Below, in pieces: positions 1 to 10,222 of a stretch of DNA of 64,000 bases (position 1 is the stretch's first letter; every line of letters starts with the position of its first letter). The notes beneath the pieces are model-generated. The model made no database searches and was not told where the DNA came from. It saw nothing but the letters and a program-made list of their open reading frames with translations. A program made the translations under genes and the position numbers. Source of the DNA: Eretmocerus hayati (taxonomy: Eukaryota > Arthropoda > Insecta > Hymenoptera > Aphelinidae); assembly GCA_029851415.1 (NCBI GenBank), contig CM056741.1:83280282-83344281 (forward strand), given 5' to 3'.

Positions 1-239
1 TTTGCGTGGTCGTATCTCATCTCAAGTCGGAACTACACCCGTTTTACTGGAAAAAGATTGGTATTTTTTCCTAAAAACACTATTGCAAAGATATTCCCCA
101 CGAAAACAAAAAATTTTTTTTGAACCCCATAGAGAGTGACAATTTCATTTTTTGGACCATAGAATCGATTAAGAATAGTGGAAAAAGAATCTGAGATATG
201 TCTGCAATTCGTGGTCCGCTTCCGCGCGGAATCACTCAT
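1..239. other. No gene seen; unassigned start of window
   Basis: The stretch is AT-rich. Its only open frame, on the minus strand, has no recognisable motif. A short hairpin of CCGCTTCCGCGCGG type lies near position 220, just before the dispersed repeat that starts at 240. Confidence 0.4.
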
Positions 240-540
240 ATTGTAGCTCAGAGAATGAGCTTCATGATAACAAAGAAAAGTGTCCGATTTCATGAAGTTT
301 CATATAAAAAAATCATCATACAAACTCGTGGAACATTCCAGAGTTTTTATGTATTAGTATATACATATTTACACCTCCGTGTATGTCTATTCACCACGCG
401 CGACACTAGAAAGGGAGCAAACGTCTGCCTTACCGGCTCCAATACGCGCAAAGATTGGAATACTATAGAGAGATTAATAGTACGTATATTTCAAAGATCA
501 TTAAATGAAATTATAATTTTGGGGTTTTAGCACTCACATG
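240..540 (+). repeat. Dispersed repeat R, copy 1
   Basis: About 300 bp aligns base by base, at roughly 85-90% by eye, with 6547-6848 in the same orientation. Both copies begin near GTAGCTCAGAGAATGAGC, which can itself form a small hairpin, and end at GGGGTT followed by GCACTCACA. The two copies lie 6.3 kb apart and flank the gag relic, which would suit a pair of LTRs. However, I see no polypurine tract, primer-binding site or pol between them, and gag lies about 4 kb from the nearer end. Dispersed repeat is the safer label. A run of C follows this copy at 541-552. Confidence 0.8.
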
Positions 541-729
541 CCCCCCCCCCCATTAAAATTTGAATTTTTGCCATGAAAAATGAAAATTTTAATCAAAACC
601 TTGACAAAACTCAAAATTTTGTTACTGTCAATGAATGTAATTCGTATTCAAATATCGAAAGGATAGCGCTGATTCCGCTGAGGGATTAGGATGGATCTAG
701 AACCGAGGAATGGTTGAGATCAGATCGCT
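541..729. other. Intergenic, oligo-C tract then AT-rich DNA
   Basis: A run of 11 or 12 C opens the stretch. The remainder holds no reading frame or repeat that I can assign. Confidence 0.4.
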
Positions 730-2519
730 TTAATGCAGAGTCCCATGCAACATTTGTGCCCCCCACTGCCCTTTTGAATCGTGTGTGCTTGCGGATATGG
801 TTGATCGCCGTCCCTTCGAGAACGCGGCTCCGATGATCCTCCCACTACTCGAAAACTTCAGTGGGTGATGCAAATCGGATTGGGATATCTTCTCCCGAAG
901 GTAATTTATTCTTGCCTGCCTCTGAAGTGAAATCTGAAATTTGGGATTCATTTTTTGTGGGTTTGAATTCACTCCACTGTGGATTTTTATGGTTTCTCCC
1001 TCCCGATCCTTACGATCGTTTGAGGGTGATTTTTCGAAAGCAGAGCCTCCATTCAGTAGGTTGATTGGATAAGGCGAGACTGCTTCTTTATTTGAGAGCG
1101 AGTCCGTCTCGGTTGCACACTTTGTGCAGGTTGTATCTTTCGATTTCTGTGTTTGATACGGATTTTGATTTTGTTTAAATTCCTTTATCTCTTGAATCTG
1201 GAGTGTGATAATTGGATGAGTCGGGGACCTGGTTCCACCGCCCTGTCGTTTTTCGAGAGGACAGGTGTTTGGGTTGGATTCTACTTCTCCACTCGCACCT
1301 TGCCTTTTGTCAAATTGACAATCATTCTGGGGGTCCGAGAAACAAGATGCAACTACTGCACGTTCCCCGGATCCAAAGATTCATATTTTGGAACTTTGTA
1401 CGATTTTTGTTTCTCCTTATACTCAACGTTTAACTTGTTCGAAGACCAAGAAGAGTTTTGTTTTTGCTGGCAATTCTTGTTCGACGCATCATCGCGGTCA
1501 GAATCAGCCAAAATATTGAGAAAAGTAGATTCGGTTTTCTCTGCTTGACATCGAAGGCCAGCTCTCAGATCCCGATCAAAGTGAAAACTGAGTTGACTGA
1601 TTATTTCAGCGTCAGTCTGCCCCCCGTCCACCTTGAAAGCGATATTGTATAGTTTCATGGCGTACTGAACTCTTATCAGCTTGCCGTCGGATTTGAATTT
1701 TCCAAATTCTAATTCCATTTTGAATTTTCTTTGAACACTCTTATTCCAATAATGTTCTCGGAAGAGACATTCAAAGTCCATAAGAGACTCAATCTCATTT
1801 TTTTGGAGATTATACCAGCTGAGAGCTGTTCCTTCTAAGGATTTTGACAACACAAGATGGAGTTCTTGGTCATCCAACTCTATGGTTTCAATGTACCGCT
1901 GGAGTTCCTTCAAAAATCTCACGGGACGCTCTGGGGCTTCTCCTTTGAAGACAGGAGGTTGGAATTTCAATTTTCTGGCAATGGGTTCAGATGATCCAAA
2001 CGTATGGCGAGCGAGATCATTGAATTGTTTTTGAATAGATGTTTGGGTGATTTTGATTCCTTCAATGGAATTTTGACATTGATCGATATCCTTTTCAATT
2101 TCTTCGCAGCGTTCATTTCGCAAGTGCTAGAGGGTATTTGAAGAGGTATCTTAAGTCTCATCGATGAGGTTAATTTTATCCGAGAGTTTGTTGATTTCAT
2201 TCTGAAATAATTTGTTTTGAGTACGGAGGGTTTCATTTTCCTTTTGTACTCGGGCTAATTGTTCGAGTGCCAATTCTAATTTGGAGGGAAGGGCATCATT
2301 TTCCTTCTCGAGAGATTTTATTCGTTGATCCAAGATAGATTGATCATCATCCAGGATTTTCAACTCTTCCGTGACGGCCACACTCCATAAACCCATGTTT
2401 TGATCGCGTGGGGACAAGCTTTCAATATTACCGTCGTCTTTTTCGATGCGAGTTAGAATGGCACGGGCCAAAATATAGGCTCTGTCCGCACTTACAATCG
2501 ATCGACGATTCGAAGACAT
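730..2519 (-). pseudogene. Decayed Ty3/gypsy-like gag
   Basis: The minus-strand frame opens at 2519 with a coiled-coil-like segment of about 120 residues, rich in K, E, L and Q. It stops twice in frame (TAA then TAG, between 2153 and 2123) and resumes in the same frame to 1353. That middle part looks like a retrotransposon Gag: a P.F.G..P..F motif, then L.G.A..W, then an F..HYW..S.Q block and a late F.FDRDLRA segment. Near 1350 the frame shifts, after which about 207 codons stay open down to 730, including a degraded cysteine cluster where a zinc knuckle would be expected. No protease, RT or integrase follows, so this is an isolated, inactive gag relic. Assignment to the Ty3 group rests on resemblance to arthropod gag proteins and is moderate. 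Confidence 0.65.
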
Positions 2520-2699
2520 TTCCGAGCTATCCCCGTACTACAAGCGTGTAGAACTGATTGTCATGCAGAAGGTGTTTTCAAGGATATGATTGATTAGAAT
2601 CGATAATTTTTTCACCATCGTGATTATTCTATTGCACACTTTTTTATGAGCTGTGAGGTATTTATTATTCATTATTCTGAAAAGACACCCGAAAAATGA

Positions 2700-2800
2700 T
2701 ATTCGGCGATTGAAAATGTGGAGTGTCCGGGGATCAAACCCCATGCTACCGCGTGGGAGTCAATTACGCTGGCCACTAGACCAGTGAGGTGGTTGCCTGC
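2700..2800 (-). ncRNA. tRNA-like relic (Gly/Glu-type boxes)
   Basis: Read on the minus strand, the segment has an A-box-like TGGTCTAGTGGCCA and a B-box-like GGTTTGATCCCC at tRNA spacing, with ACTCCCACG where a Gly anticodon arm would lie. The two acceptor arms do not pair, so it is not a working tRNA. It is more likely a tRNA pseudogene or the head of a tRNA-derived SINE. It lies about 190 bp upstream of the gag relic. Confidence 0.5.
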
Positions 2801-2807
2801 GAGCAAG

Positions 2808-3335
2808 TTAAGGTAGTTGTACACTAAAGCTGGAAATACAGTGAAATCTCCGGTCGCACTGACACCTCTGGTTGCATCAAAACTGTCCGCTATTCGGAGG
2901 TGTCCGCTAATCAGAGGTTCATCTCTGTGATTATACTTCTGCTGGTCGCAAAAAATTGTCCGTTATTGAGAGGTGTCCGCTAATAGGAGGTATCCGTTAA
3001 GGAAGATTCTGCTAAATACCAGAAAAACAAGTTGGGGAGGATTTAGTTCAAGTGTTGAGGAACACCTGTGCAAAATTTCAGAACGATTGACCGTTCTATT
3101 TCGGAGTAGTAGCCATCAAAACCCCGCCACCCTCAACATTGCGTTTATATGGGAGTCGACGATCCCGCATGAGCGCCATGCTAAAAGTGACGAATTTTGA
3201 TGACTACCACTCTGAAACAAAAAGGTCAATCGTTTTAAAATTTTGCACAGGTGTTCATTAACACTTGGACTAAATCGTCACCGACTTTGGTGACATTCTG
3301 GTATGTTTTGCATTTTAGTATACAACTACCTTGAA
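2808..3335. mobile_element. Foldback MITE with AAGGTAGTTGTA ends
   Basis: The ends AAGGTAGTTGTACAC and its near-complement (TATACAACTACCTT) are inverted. Inside, a second inverted block pairs 3049-3100 with 3222-3280 (TTCAAGTGTTG... against ...CAACACTTGGAC). The left half carries several GGTGTCCGCTAAT-like subrepeats. No coding frame is present. A TTAA at the left edge corresponds to TTGA at the right, so a TTAA target duplication is possible but unproven. Confidence 0.65.
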
Positions 3336-3415
3336 CGCGCTCTATGAGAGGCGGAGTGGGGGCAATGCTCGATTGTACGAATAACTGTCATACCACAGCG
3401 GCTAAACGCACTCTT

Positions 3416-3860
3416 TTAGATAGGATACAGGGGGAGGGGTGATGCTCGCATCAACTGAGCTATATATATTGAAATTTGCCGAATCCAAGTGGAAAAGTTG
3501 TTCACATGAGTACTTACAAATTCATGCATCGCGCGATATATGCTCTTCTCGACAATACTTTTGCGATACTGTTCATGCACTAATTTTATTTCGGATTCTA
3601 GGTCACCGCACTTTTGTTCCAAATCGTGCATGCGATCTGATAATGATTTTACATCGATACATAGAATTTGAGTTTGACGGACCTTCGGAGTGGATGTCCT
3701 CTCCAAACTATTTAATCGATTGTCTGAGTTGGAGATCGCATCCTATTGCTCTTCTTGGGTCTCGTTGATAATCTCGAATTCTTCACGAATCTGCGGAATT
3801 GCTATAGTGCAGTGTCCATTGAAAAGAACACCCTCGAATTCGAGTATCATTTTGGAAATT
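3416..3860 (-). CDS. Hypothetical coiled-coil ORF with one in-frame stop
   Basis: A minus-strand frame starts near 3860. It is broken by one TAG near 3754 and runs on to 3416. The second part has coiled-coil-like heptads (DLEQKCGDLESEIKLVHEQ). It is not homologous by eye to a family I can name. Because it lies upstream of the gag relic on the same strand and is similarly coil-rich, it could be a diverged neighbouring retroelement piece. A genuine exon cannot be excluded. Confidence 0.3.
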
Positions 3861-3879
3861 ATTTTTTCAATTCACCATT

Positions 3880-4170
3880 GTGCAAATTACAACAACGACT
3901 GAAAAGTCCATAGAGCGTACAATACGCGCTCATATTTTTGGAGATGAATCGAATAACTCATTGGGAATGATATGGGAGACACAAATATTGAATGGAATTT
4001 CGAACCCAAGAATACACGCTTTTTACACTTATCGAGGTCCCTGTCTGGGCGCTGTGAGGGTACAAAGATGGCCTCTGGATCTCGGGAGAGAGCCGGATTA
4101 ATATTTAGGATTTGGGATACCTCGATACAGGTCTGCGTATATTGATGGATCAATGTTGGGCTGTATACTT
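3880..4170. other. No supported gene
   Basis: Open frames exist on both strands here (the minus-strand one runs 4273-3887), but neither shows a known domain or convincing splice sites. Confidence 0.3.
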
Positions 4171-4173
4171 CCT

Positions 4174-4385
4174 TTTTTGATCGTCTGTGTGCAAATGAGT
4201 CATTTGCACACTGTTTTTCGCTTTTCATCTGCTCACAGAAGATCAAAAAACATAGTATGATACTCGGGCGCAATGGTTTGCGCTTTCTCGTGACTATTTA
4301 GAACCTCGCCTGCGGCTCGGGCCTAAAAAAGTCACTCGGAATGCGAAAACCATCGTTTGCGCCCTTGTATCATAATATACTATTC
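4174..4385 (+). repeat. Two-module hairpin repeat H, copy 1
   Basis: Module 1 (about 4179-4245) folds with a GATCGTCTGTG / CACAGAAGATC outer stem around the perfect palindrome GTGTGCAAATGA-G-TCATTTGCACAC. Module 2 (4255-4377) is a roughly 50-bp imperfect stem closed by the GC-rich loop CCTCGCCTGCGGCTCGGG at 4304-4321. The unit ends with ATACTATT. Other copies lie at 8404-8615 (inverted), 58264-58478 (diverged) and 58474-58686. Confidence 0.85.
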
Positions 4386-4404
4386 TCGTTCGATTTACAC
4401 CCCC

Positions 4405-4735
4405 ACTCGGGTACTTAGGGCCTCGTGAATGATGGGAATCTCCCGAATTTTTTATGATTTTCGCAGAAGAAGTGAGTACTTAGGCTCCCCTGCGTAATCG
4501 TTCTACGGAAATCGCTAGAATCCTAAGTGCTAATTTTATTACCGGGATAGTCATATAGGATAGTTGTGGGTACTTAGGACCACAGACTCATCAACTATGA
4601 TACCCAGGCTTAAATCTCCAGAATCCCACAAACCATGCTGAATACTTAAATTTATCGGGCTTGCCGGATAACTGAGATCTATACAGTTGAATCAGGCAAT
4701 TGATGCTTGGTAAGTCCGGGTACTTAGGGCCGCAC
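4405..4735 (+). repeat. Loosely spaced GTACTTAGG repeats
   Basis: GTACTTAGG or a close variant recurs at 4411, 4476, 4570, 4642 and 4720. The spacings are 65, 94, 72 and 78 bp, with little similarity between the intervals. It may be an eroded tandem array. Confidence 0.5.
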
Positions 4736-6413
4736 TACTCCCAAGAGAGTGCCTTGGAACTGTATCAAGGTGAATAACTGAATTTTCAAAAGAGAAACAA
4801 ACATATATGCATTTTGTACTATATGAAAAGTATATCATTTATTCAGCTCCTCTATACACAAATATAATGGAAGCTAGAGTGCCAACCTCGAAACAGCTCA
4901 CAAATTCAACTCAGCATGAGCTTGCCGGAATGGGCTAACGAGCCTGTATTTGGGTGATTCTGAGATAACTCATGCATTTGATGTCCTGACCTCGCATTCA
5001 TATCAAATGACCAAATATGACGAGTCTAACGATGATATCTAGTGTATTCTATTGAAATGAAGATGTCCCAATAGTTTCGGGAGTGGATATGAGTTCAAAA
5101 AGGACCTGAGCTTACCAAAAGTGGTCAAAATGTCCTCACCGTGGCATGTCCTAAGCTGGAGTTGCACATTTCAATCGTGTAGTTCGCCGAGATATTCATC
5201 CAATCTCGGTTCCGTACCTCCAAACATCAAAGTTGGGTAAAAAAAGGTGACATAAAGTACAAATCGAGTATCAAGTCTCACTTCAAAATAGTCAAAACAA
5301 AGCCGACATTCTGTCCTGGAATTTTGTGAATTTTTCAACTGCTTTTGGAAAATTCGACTCCGGGTCAGCGAATCGCTTCAAACGGCTCTATAAAGGCGGC
5401 AATTGATTCCTTATATACCAAGAAACAGAATTCTACCACCAGCGGAATGATGAATCACGTGAAGAGCTTCCTACGCGATGATTTATGGACAATTTTTTCG
5501 TTGCAAAATAAGAATTGTCCTTACCGTGGTCTCTGGCTCTCGAACACTATGCAACGTCGAAGTCCAGAAATTTTTTTACAGTCTACTCTCACCGTAAAAA
5601 TAGGCCGTGTATTCGGAAAGAACGATCCGATTCGATTTACGCCTTTGAGATCACTTTTCATGCCAAAATTTCCTTACCGTGGCTGTCCTTACCGCGGGGA
5701 AAATAAATCAAAAATTGCTTATATCTTTTACATAGATTGTTTAAGGTTCATGCCCGCCTGGGAATTGTTTTTGGATGTCAGATAGATTGGAAAACACCTA
5801 TGAGCAGTCAGATTGCAGCTATATTTCAACTAGTCAATTTTTGGTCGGAATCCCGACCCCCGCCGGTTTTGCGAAATAACTAAGTTATCTCGTAATCACC
5901 CATTTAAACTTGGTACTCTAGCCGTACAGTATATCTATATTGTGAGTAGATAAATGAATAGATTATGGAACATTCAAAGAACGGCTATTTCATGTGGGAA
6001 ATGATATCGATTGAACAATTTTGCAGAATCTGCATACAATATTCAATTTTTCATCTCACAAAGAAATGGATTCAACGCAAAATTCAGATCGACTTATTTT
6101 TTATTTATTGCCAGAAACAAAACGATAAATTCCTAGAATTTTCTAGGAGCACGTGATTTTTTATCTTCTTTGAAAATTGATAAAAATCAACGAAAAATTT
6201 GAGCTTTTTTTACACGATACCATTCCAATCATTGATGCTTCCCTGTGAAAAAAGGCCATTTCATTCACAAATCCATTTTGCAATAAATATTGACAATATT
6301 CATGGCACGTCTGATTTTGGGTTTATTTTCATTTAAATGAGGAACTTGGAGATAGATTATGTATCTTCAGAGTATGAATGAAATGATGTATCAGAAAAGT
6401 GGGAAGAAAAGAC
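4736..6413. other. No gene seen
   Basis: This AT-rich stretch has only short frames without motifs. The phrase CCTTACCGTGG recurs around 5519, 5672 and, as CCTTACCGCGG, 5687, which hints at another old repeat. Confidence 0.35.
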
Positions 6414-6553
6414 CACTGTTGCTTTTGTAAACGAAAACGTGTCAAGTCAACTAGTTCTGAAAAATGACTATATACATATAGAACACTGTTGCTTTTGTAA
6501 ACGAAAACGTGTCAAGTCAACTAGTTCTGAAAAATGACTATATATATATCGTA
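6414..6553 (+). repeat. Tandem duplication, 70-bp unit x2
   Basis: The units starting CACTGTTGCTTTTG at 6414 and 6484 are essentially identical over 60 bp or more. They end in a TA-rich run directly before repeat R copy 2. Confidence 0.9.
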
Positions 6554-6848
6554 GCTCAGAGAATGAGCTTCATGATAACAAAGAAAAGTTTATGATTTTA
6601 TGAAGTTTCATATGAAAAATTCATCATAGAAACTCATGGAACATTCCAGAGTTTCTATGTATTAGTATATACATATTTACACCTTCGTGTGTATCTATTC
6701 ACCACGCGTGACACTAGAAAGGAAGCAAACGTCTGCCTTACCGGCTTCAATACACCCGAGGATTTGAATACTATAGAGAGACTAACAGTACGTATATCCT
6801 AAAGATTATTAAATGAAATTAGAATTTTGGGGTTATGGCACTCACAAG
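6547..6848 (+). repeat. Dispersed repeat R, copy 2
   Basis: This is the same 300-bp sequence and orientation as 240-540. Differences are mainly single-base, including the loss of several CpGs. Its right end touches the outer edge of the inverted-repeat element at 6850-8210. Confidence 0.8.
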
Positions 6849-6849
6849 C

Positions 6850-8210
6850 ACTCCCGACGCATCTGAATCTTGTCCCATCCAACTCACCTAGTTTTCTTTG
6901 TCTTGAAAAACCCTATGATTCGCGCCCTTGCGAGACCAAATCGGTTGATTGAGGTCCGAGTTATGTCCATACAGAGATTTTTTATTCATTTAATTTTACT
7001 ACGGAATCAACGGACATTTCGTCCTCACATAGGGAACCTCACGTACTAGGCAACTGCTCGATAAAGTGAGTTGGCTCCAATATGAGAGAGTATATTGAAA
7101 TTGAAAAATGAAGTATAACAGAAAAATTTCGATTGTAAGTTGTTCCGTGTCTCTATCCATCAAAATGGGGAAATAAAAGTCAAGAAAACATAACAGAAAA
7201 AATCACAAGATCATTTAATTTTTAATATTTTGACATCAATAGGAATAAATAGAAGAATTATAGCAAAATTTTCGTTATTCTATTTCATCAAAGACGATGA
7301 GTTATTGTGAAACGCTCAATTTGCCCGGCTCCCCGAATCTATCGCGCTCCACCAATCGACTCCAAACTTGTCACAGGTGTTTCACCAAGTTTTCCAAAAA
7401 CGTGGAACAATTTTCGCGCTGTGTTTCGACCTCCCGTTGCACCTATGAATTTTATAAACGCCCTCATTTTTGCGGATTTTTGCGTAATTTTTGTAGCTGT
7501 TCCCGCTCTCTTCCTGCGCATACGCACAACTGTACTTCTTCGGGAGTATCCTCAATTGATAGCCCTTGCAATTTCCTTTAAAATGACCCCTTGACATAAT
7601 CGCTTTGATGCAACTGAACCAGAGATCTAGCTATTTTGAGACAGAAAGATATCACTAGTATCCAAATGGCAAGCCTCGGCCACTCCTTGTCACCCTGGAA
7701 ACCTGTGAGTCTAGTTACTTTCGGCACTTCGATCTTTTCTGTGCCTTAAAATAGCTAGATCTCTGATTCAGTTGCATCAAAGCGACTACGTCGGGGTGTT
7801 ATTTTGAAAGAAAGTGCAAGGGCTATCAATGGAGGATACTCCCGAAGCAGTACCGTTGTGCGCACTCGCAGGAAGAGAGCGGCAACCGCTTGAAAAATTA
7901 CACGAAAATCCGCAAAAATGGGGGCGTTTGGAAAATTCATAGGTCCAACGTGGCCGAAACACAGCACGAAAATTCTTCCACATGTTTGGGAAGTATTCCA
8001 AACATGTGGGAGTATCCAAGTGTGGAAGAGTACCTGTGTCAAGTTCCAAGTCGGTTGGTGGAGGGCGATAGATTTGGCGAGCTCTTCCGATGGACATAAC
8101 TCGGACCAAAATCAACCGATTTGGACGTGCAGATGCGCAAATCATAGGGATTTTTGAGTTAACGGAAACTAGTTAAGGTGGATGGAAAAAGATTCAGATA
8201 CGTCGGAAGA
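6850..8210. mobile_element. Long-inverted-repeat (foldback) element
   Basis: The outer arms pair CCCGACGCATCTGAATC at the left with its near-complement at 8190-8207, and continue through GGTCCGAGTTATGTCCA (left end near 6972) against 8093-8110. The inner arms 7317-7645 and 7742-8092 also pair along their length. About 340 bp at 6975-7316 has no partner and looks like an insertion into the left arm. Both arms read open in the same conceptual frame (for example an ALFLR.RTTVLLREYP block), but they are mirror images of one sequence and not evidence for two genes. Confidence 0.8.
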
Positions 8211-8403
8211 GCATCCATTTCAAGATAATCTGGAAATCGAAAAAAGTGAACTCACGTATCGTCGTGTAGACTAAAGGCATTTGGTTTTGAGAGTCTTGCA
8301 TATTCCTTACCCAAAAGTTGACATCAAAACGAAGAAAATGCGATCCCGCAGGCTTCGCTACGATGTTTTTGGTCGATTTGGCGATTTTTTTCTGAAAAAC
8401 GCT

Positions 8404-8615
8404 AAAATAGTATAATATGATAGAAGGGCGCAAACGATGGTTTTCGTACTTCGAGTGACTTTTTTAAGGCGGCCCGAGCCGCAGGCGAGGGTCTGAATAG
8501 TCACGAGAAAGCGAAAATCGTTGCGCCCAAATATCAAACTCTGTTTTTTGATCTTCTGTGAGCAAATGAAAAGCGACAAACAGTGTGCGAATGACTCATT
8601 TGCGCACAGACGATC
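8404..8615 (-). repeat. Two-module hairpin repeat H, copy 2
   Basis: This is the inverted copy of the 4174-4385 unit. The loop complement CCCGAGCCGCAGGCGAGG lies at 8473-8490 and the multi-hairpin module at 8545-8612. Stem bases differ from copy 1 but pairing is kept. Confidence 0.85.
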
Positions 8616-8897
8616 GAAGAGGCCTGTTTTGAAACTTCAAAAAATTCTAGCGGGCATAGAAAATGTTTTTGGGGCCTAAAACTCTGGGGAAGTACTCAAT
8701 TCAGTGCCTACTCCCATGTGAAAAATCGGCGCACGGATTGGCCGAAATATACTGACCTGACCCATATTTACATTAGAGTGCCCGTTATTTCCCACTATTT
8801 TTCGAAGACTCCTCCACCCCCTGGGGGCCTCTCTATGACCAATTATGAAAGTAGTTATATCGAGTGTGGGCAAAAAAGAATTCTAACCTCCCCTGTA

Positions 8898-9362
8898 CAG
8901 CTGTCTTGAGTGATTTTCTGGAAGAATTCTCCATCTAGTCATGGGAAATTCCTGCGCATGCACATGGTTTAGAGACTCTGGGAGTATTCATAATGGCCAG
9001 CTGACAAAATTCCCTCCTGAATAAAACCCTGTAGGAGTTAATTTGGTTCAATACAACCAGAGCTGTGACTAGTTTCGAAAAGGGAGAGTCGAAAAGGTCA
9101 AATCCGTTAACTCAGGGAGGGCACACAACCGCTGTTCGATACACAGATTTCATACTTTGGACTCTCTTACTTTTCGGAAATGGTCACAGCTCTGAAAATA
9201 GAGCATAATATTGAGTTCATGAAGAAATCATCTTGAAGGAAATTTCGTCAGCTATCGATTAAAAATACTTCCTGAGACATTCAATCACACGCATGTTCAG
9301 GAAAGGCTAACGACTGGAAGGGAATTTGCCTTAGGAATCACTAAAAACGGCTGTGCGCGGGT
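8898..9362. mobile_element. Foldback element, about 465 bp
   Basis: The arms pair along their whole length. CAGAGCTGTGACTAG at 9059 faces a near-complement near 9185-9195. CAGCTGACAAAATTCCCT faces AAGGAAATTTCGTCAGCT. The outer TACAGCTGTCTTGAGTGATT faces AATCACTAAAAACGGCTGTG. There is no coding capacity. The terminal AAAAACGGCTGTG recurs at 9825-9837, probably from a second eroded copy. Confidence 0.7.
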
Positions 9363-9448
9363 TTCATCGAGTAAGATTATACAATTCGCATGGTTTGATA
9401 AAAATAAGTGGTTCGGGAATTTTGAACCACCCTCAACAGCCGCAGGCC

Positions 9449-9793
9449 TCAATTTTGGTCGAAAAATACTTCGATGTACTCGCCACTTACCCCTGATTCC
9501 TCCTTATGTTCTCCTATCGGAACACACCCAAGAACTGGACCTTCTTCTGCACCGAGAGGGTATGTCTCACGGCACGAAGCTGATGGTTCCACGTCGACTC
9601 GGGCTCTGTCTGATCTCCTAAGTGTTCTACGATACATACATGACTCCTGTCTTGCGGCCGCCTCTACGCGATAATCTACTTTCTTCTCCTCACTCACGGG
9701 TGTATATACGAGGGATGAAGATATCAACCTGATAGTTGAGAGAAAACAGTATATGGGAAAACTATACAGTATTGTTGTCCACCAGATAGTCAC
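9449..9793 (-). CDS. Hypothetical ORF of 114 aa, uncertain
   Basis: The frame begins with a hydrophobic stretch of about 33 residues, which would suit a signal anchor, followed by a charged R/E-rich tail. The border between them resembles a splice acceptor (TTTTCTCTCAACTATCAG). Only the second part may therefore be an exon. No family is recognised. It lies downstream of MED14 on the same strand and could also be chance. Confidence 0.2.
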   Translation of the reverse strand: MTIWWTTILYSFPIYCFLSTIRLISSSLVYTPVSEEKKVDYRVEAAARQESCMYRRTLRRSDRARVDVEPSASCRETYPLGAEEGPVLGCVPIGEHKEESGVSGEYIEVFFDQN

Positions 9794-9875
9794 AAGTGAT
9801 GTGTCAGAGGTCCAATCAAGTACAAAAACGGCTGTGACCTTCTGTTAGATAGCGGGAGAATAGAATTCCAAAACT

Positions 9876-9881
9876 TTATTA
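9876..9881 (-). promoter_or_regulatory. Candidate MED14 poly(A) signal (AATAAA)
   Basis: AATAAA occurs on the minus strand about 340 bp after the MED14 stop codon, followed by T/G-rich DNA. It is a plausible end for a 3' UTR of ordinary length, but there is no transcript evidence. Confidence 0.45.
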
Positions 9882-10222
9882 CAAAAACATACATATATTT
9901 TCTTGTTACATCGATTAGGAATCATCTTGACTGATGTGAGAATTCTTAAAATGAGTGGACGATTTATTGTTCCTCCTTAAATGAAATAGAATCCCCTGTT
10001 TACTCCTGGAATGGACCCACCTCTCAACTCGAGTTGTCGCACCCATTGTCGATCTTCGGATACGGGATCCATCATGTCGTAATCAAGCTCAAGTTTCTTA
10101 CTCCATTCGCCAAATGTGCACTAGGAGCTAGGTATGATGCTCAAGTTAGAGATCGCCTGATGTGATCTGTAGGCTTGAGATTGCTGTTGAAGGTGAGTCA
10201 CTTGCTGATTCCCATTCACTAC

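Noticed and set aside
2700..2800. Functional tRNA-Gly gene
   Set aside because: The acceptor arms do not pair and the T-stem has mismatches.
240..6848. Complete LTR retrotransposon bounded by repeat R
   Set aside because: No pol, primer-binding site or polypurine tract was found between the repeats.
7297..8145. Inverted gene pair
   Set aside because: Both frames come from the arms of the inverted repeat at 6850-8210. There is no known domain, and the arms carry independent damage.
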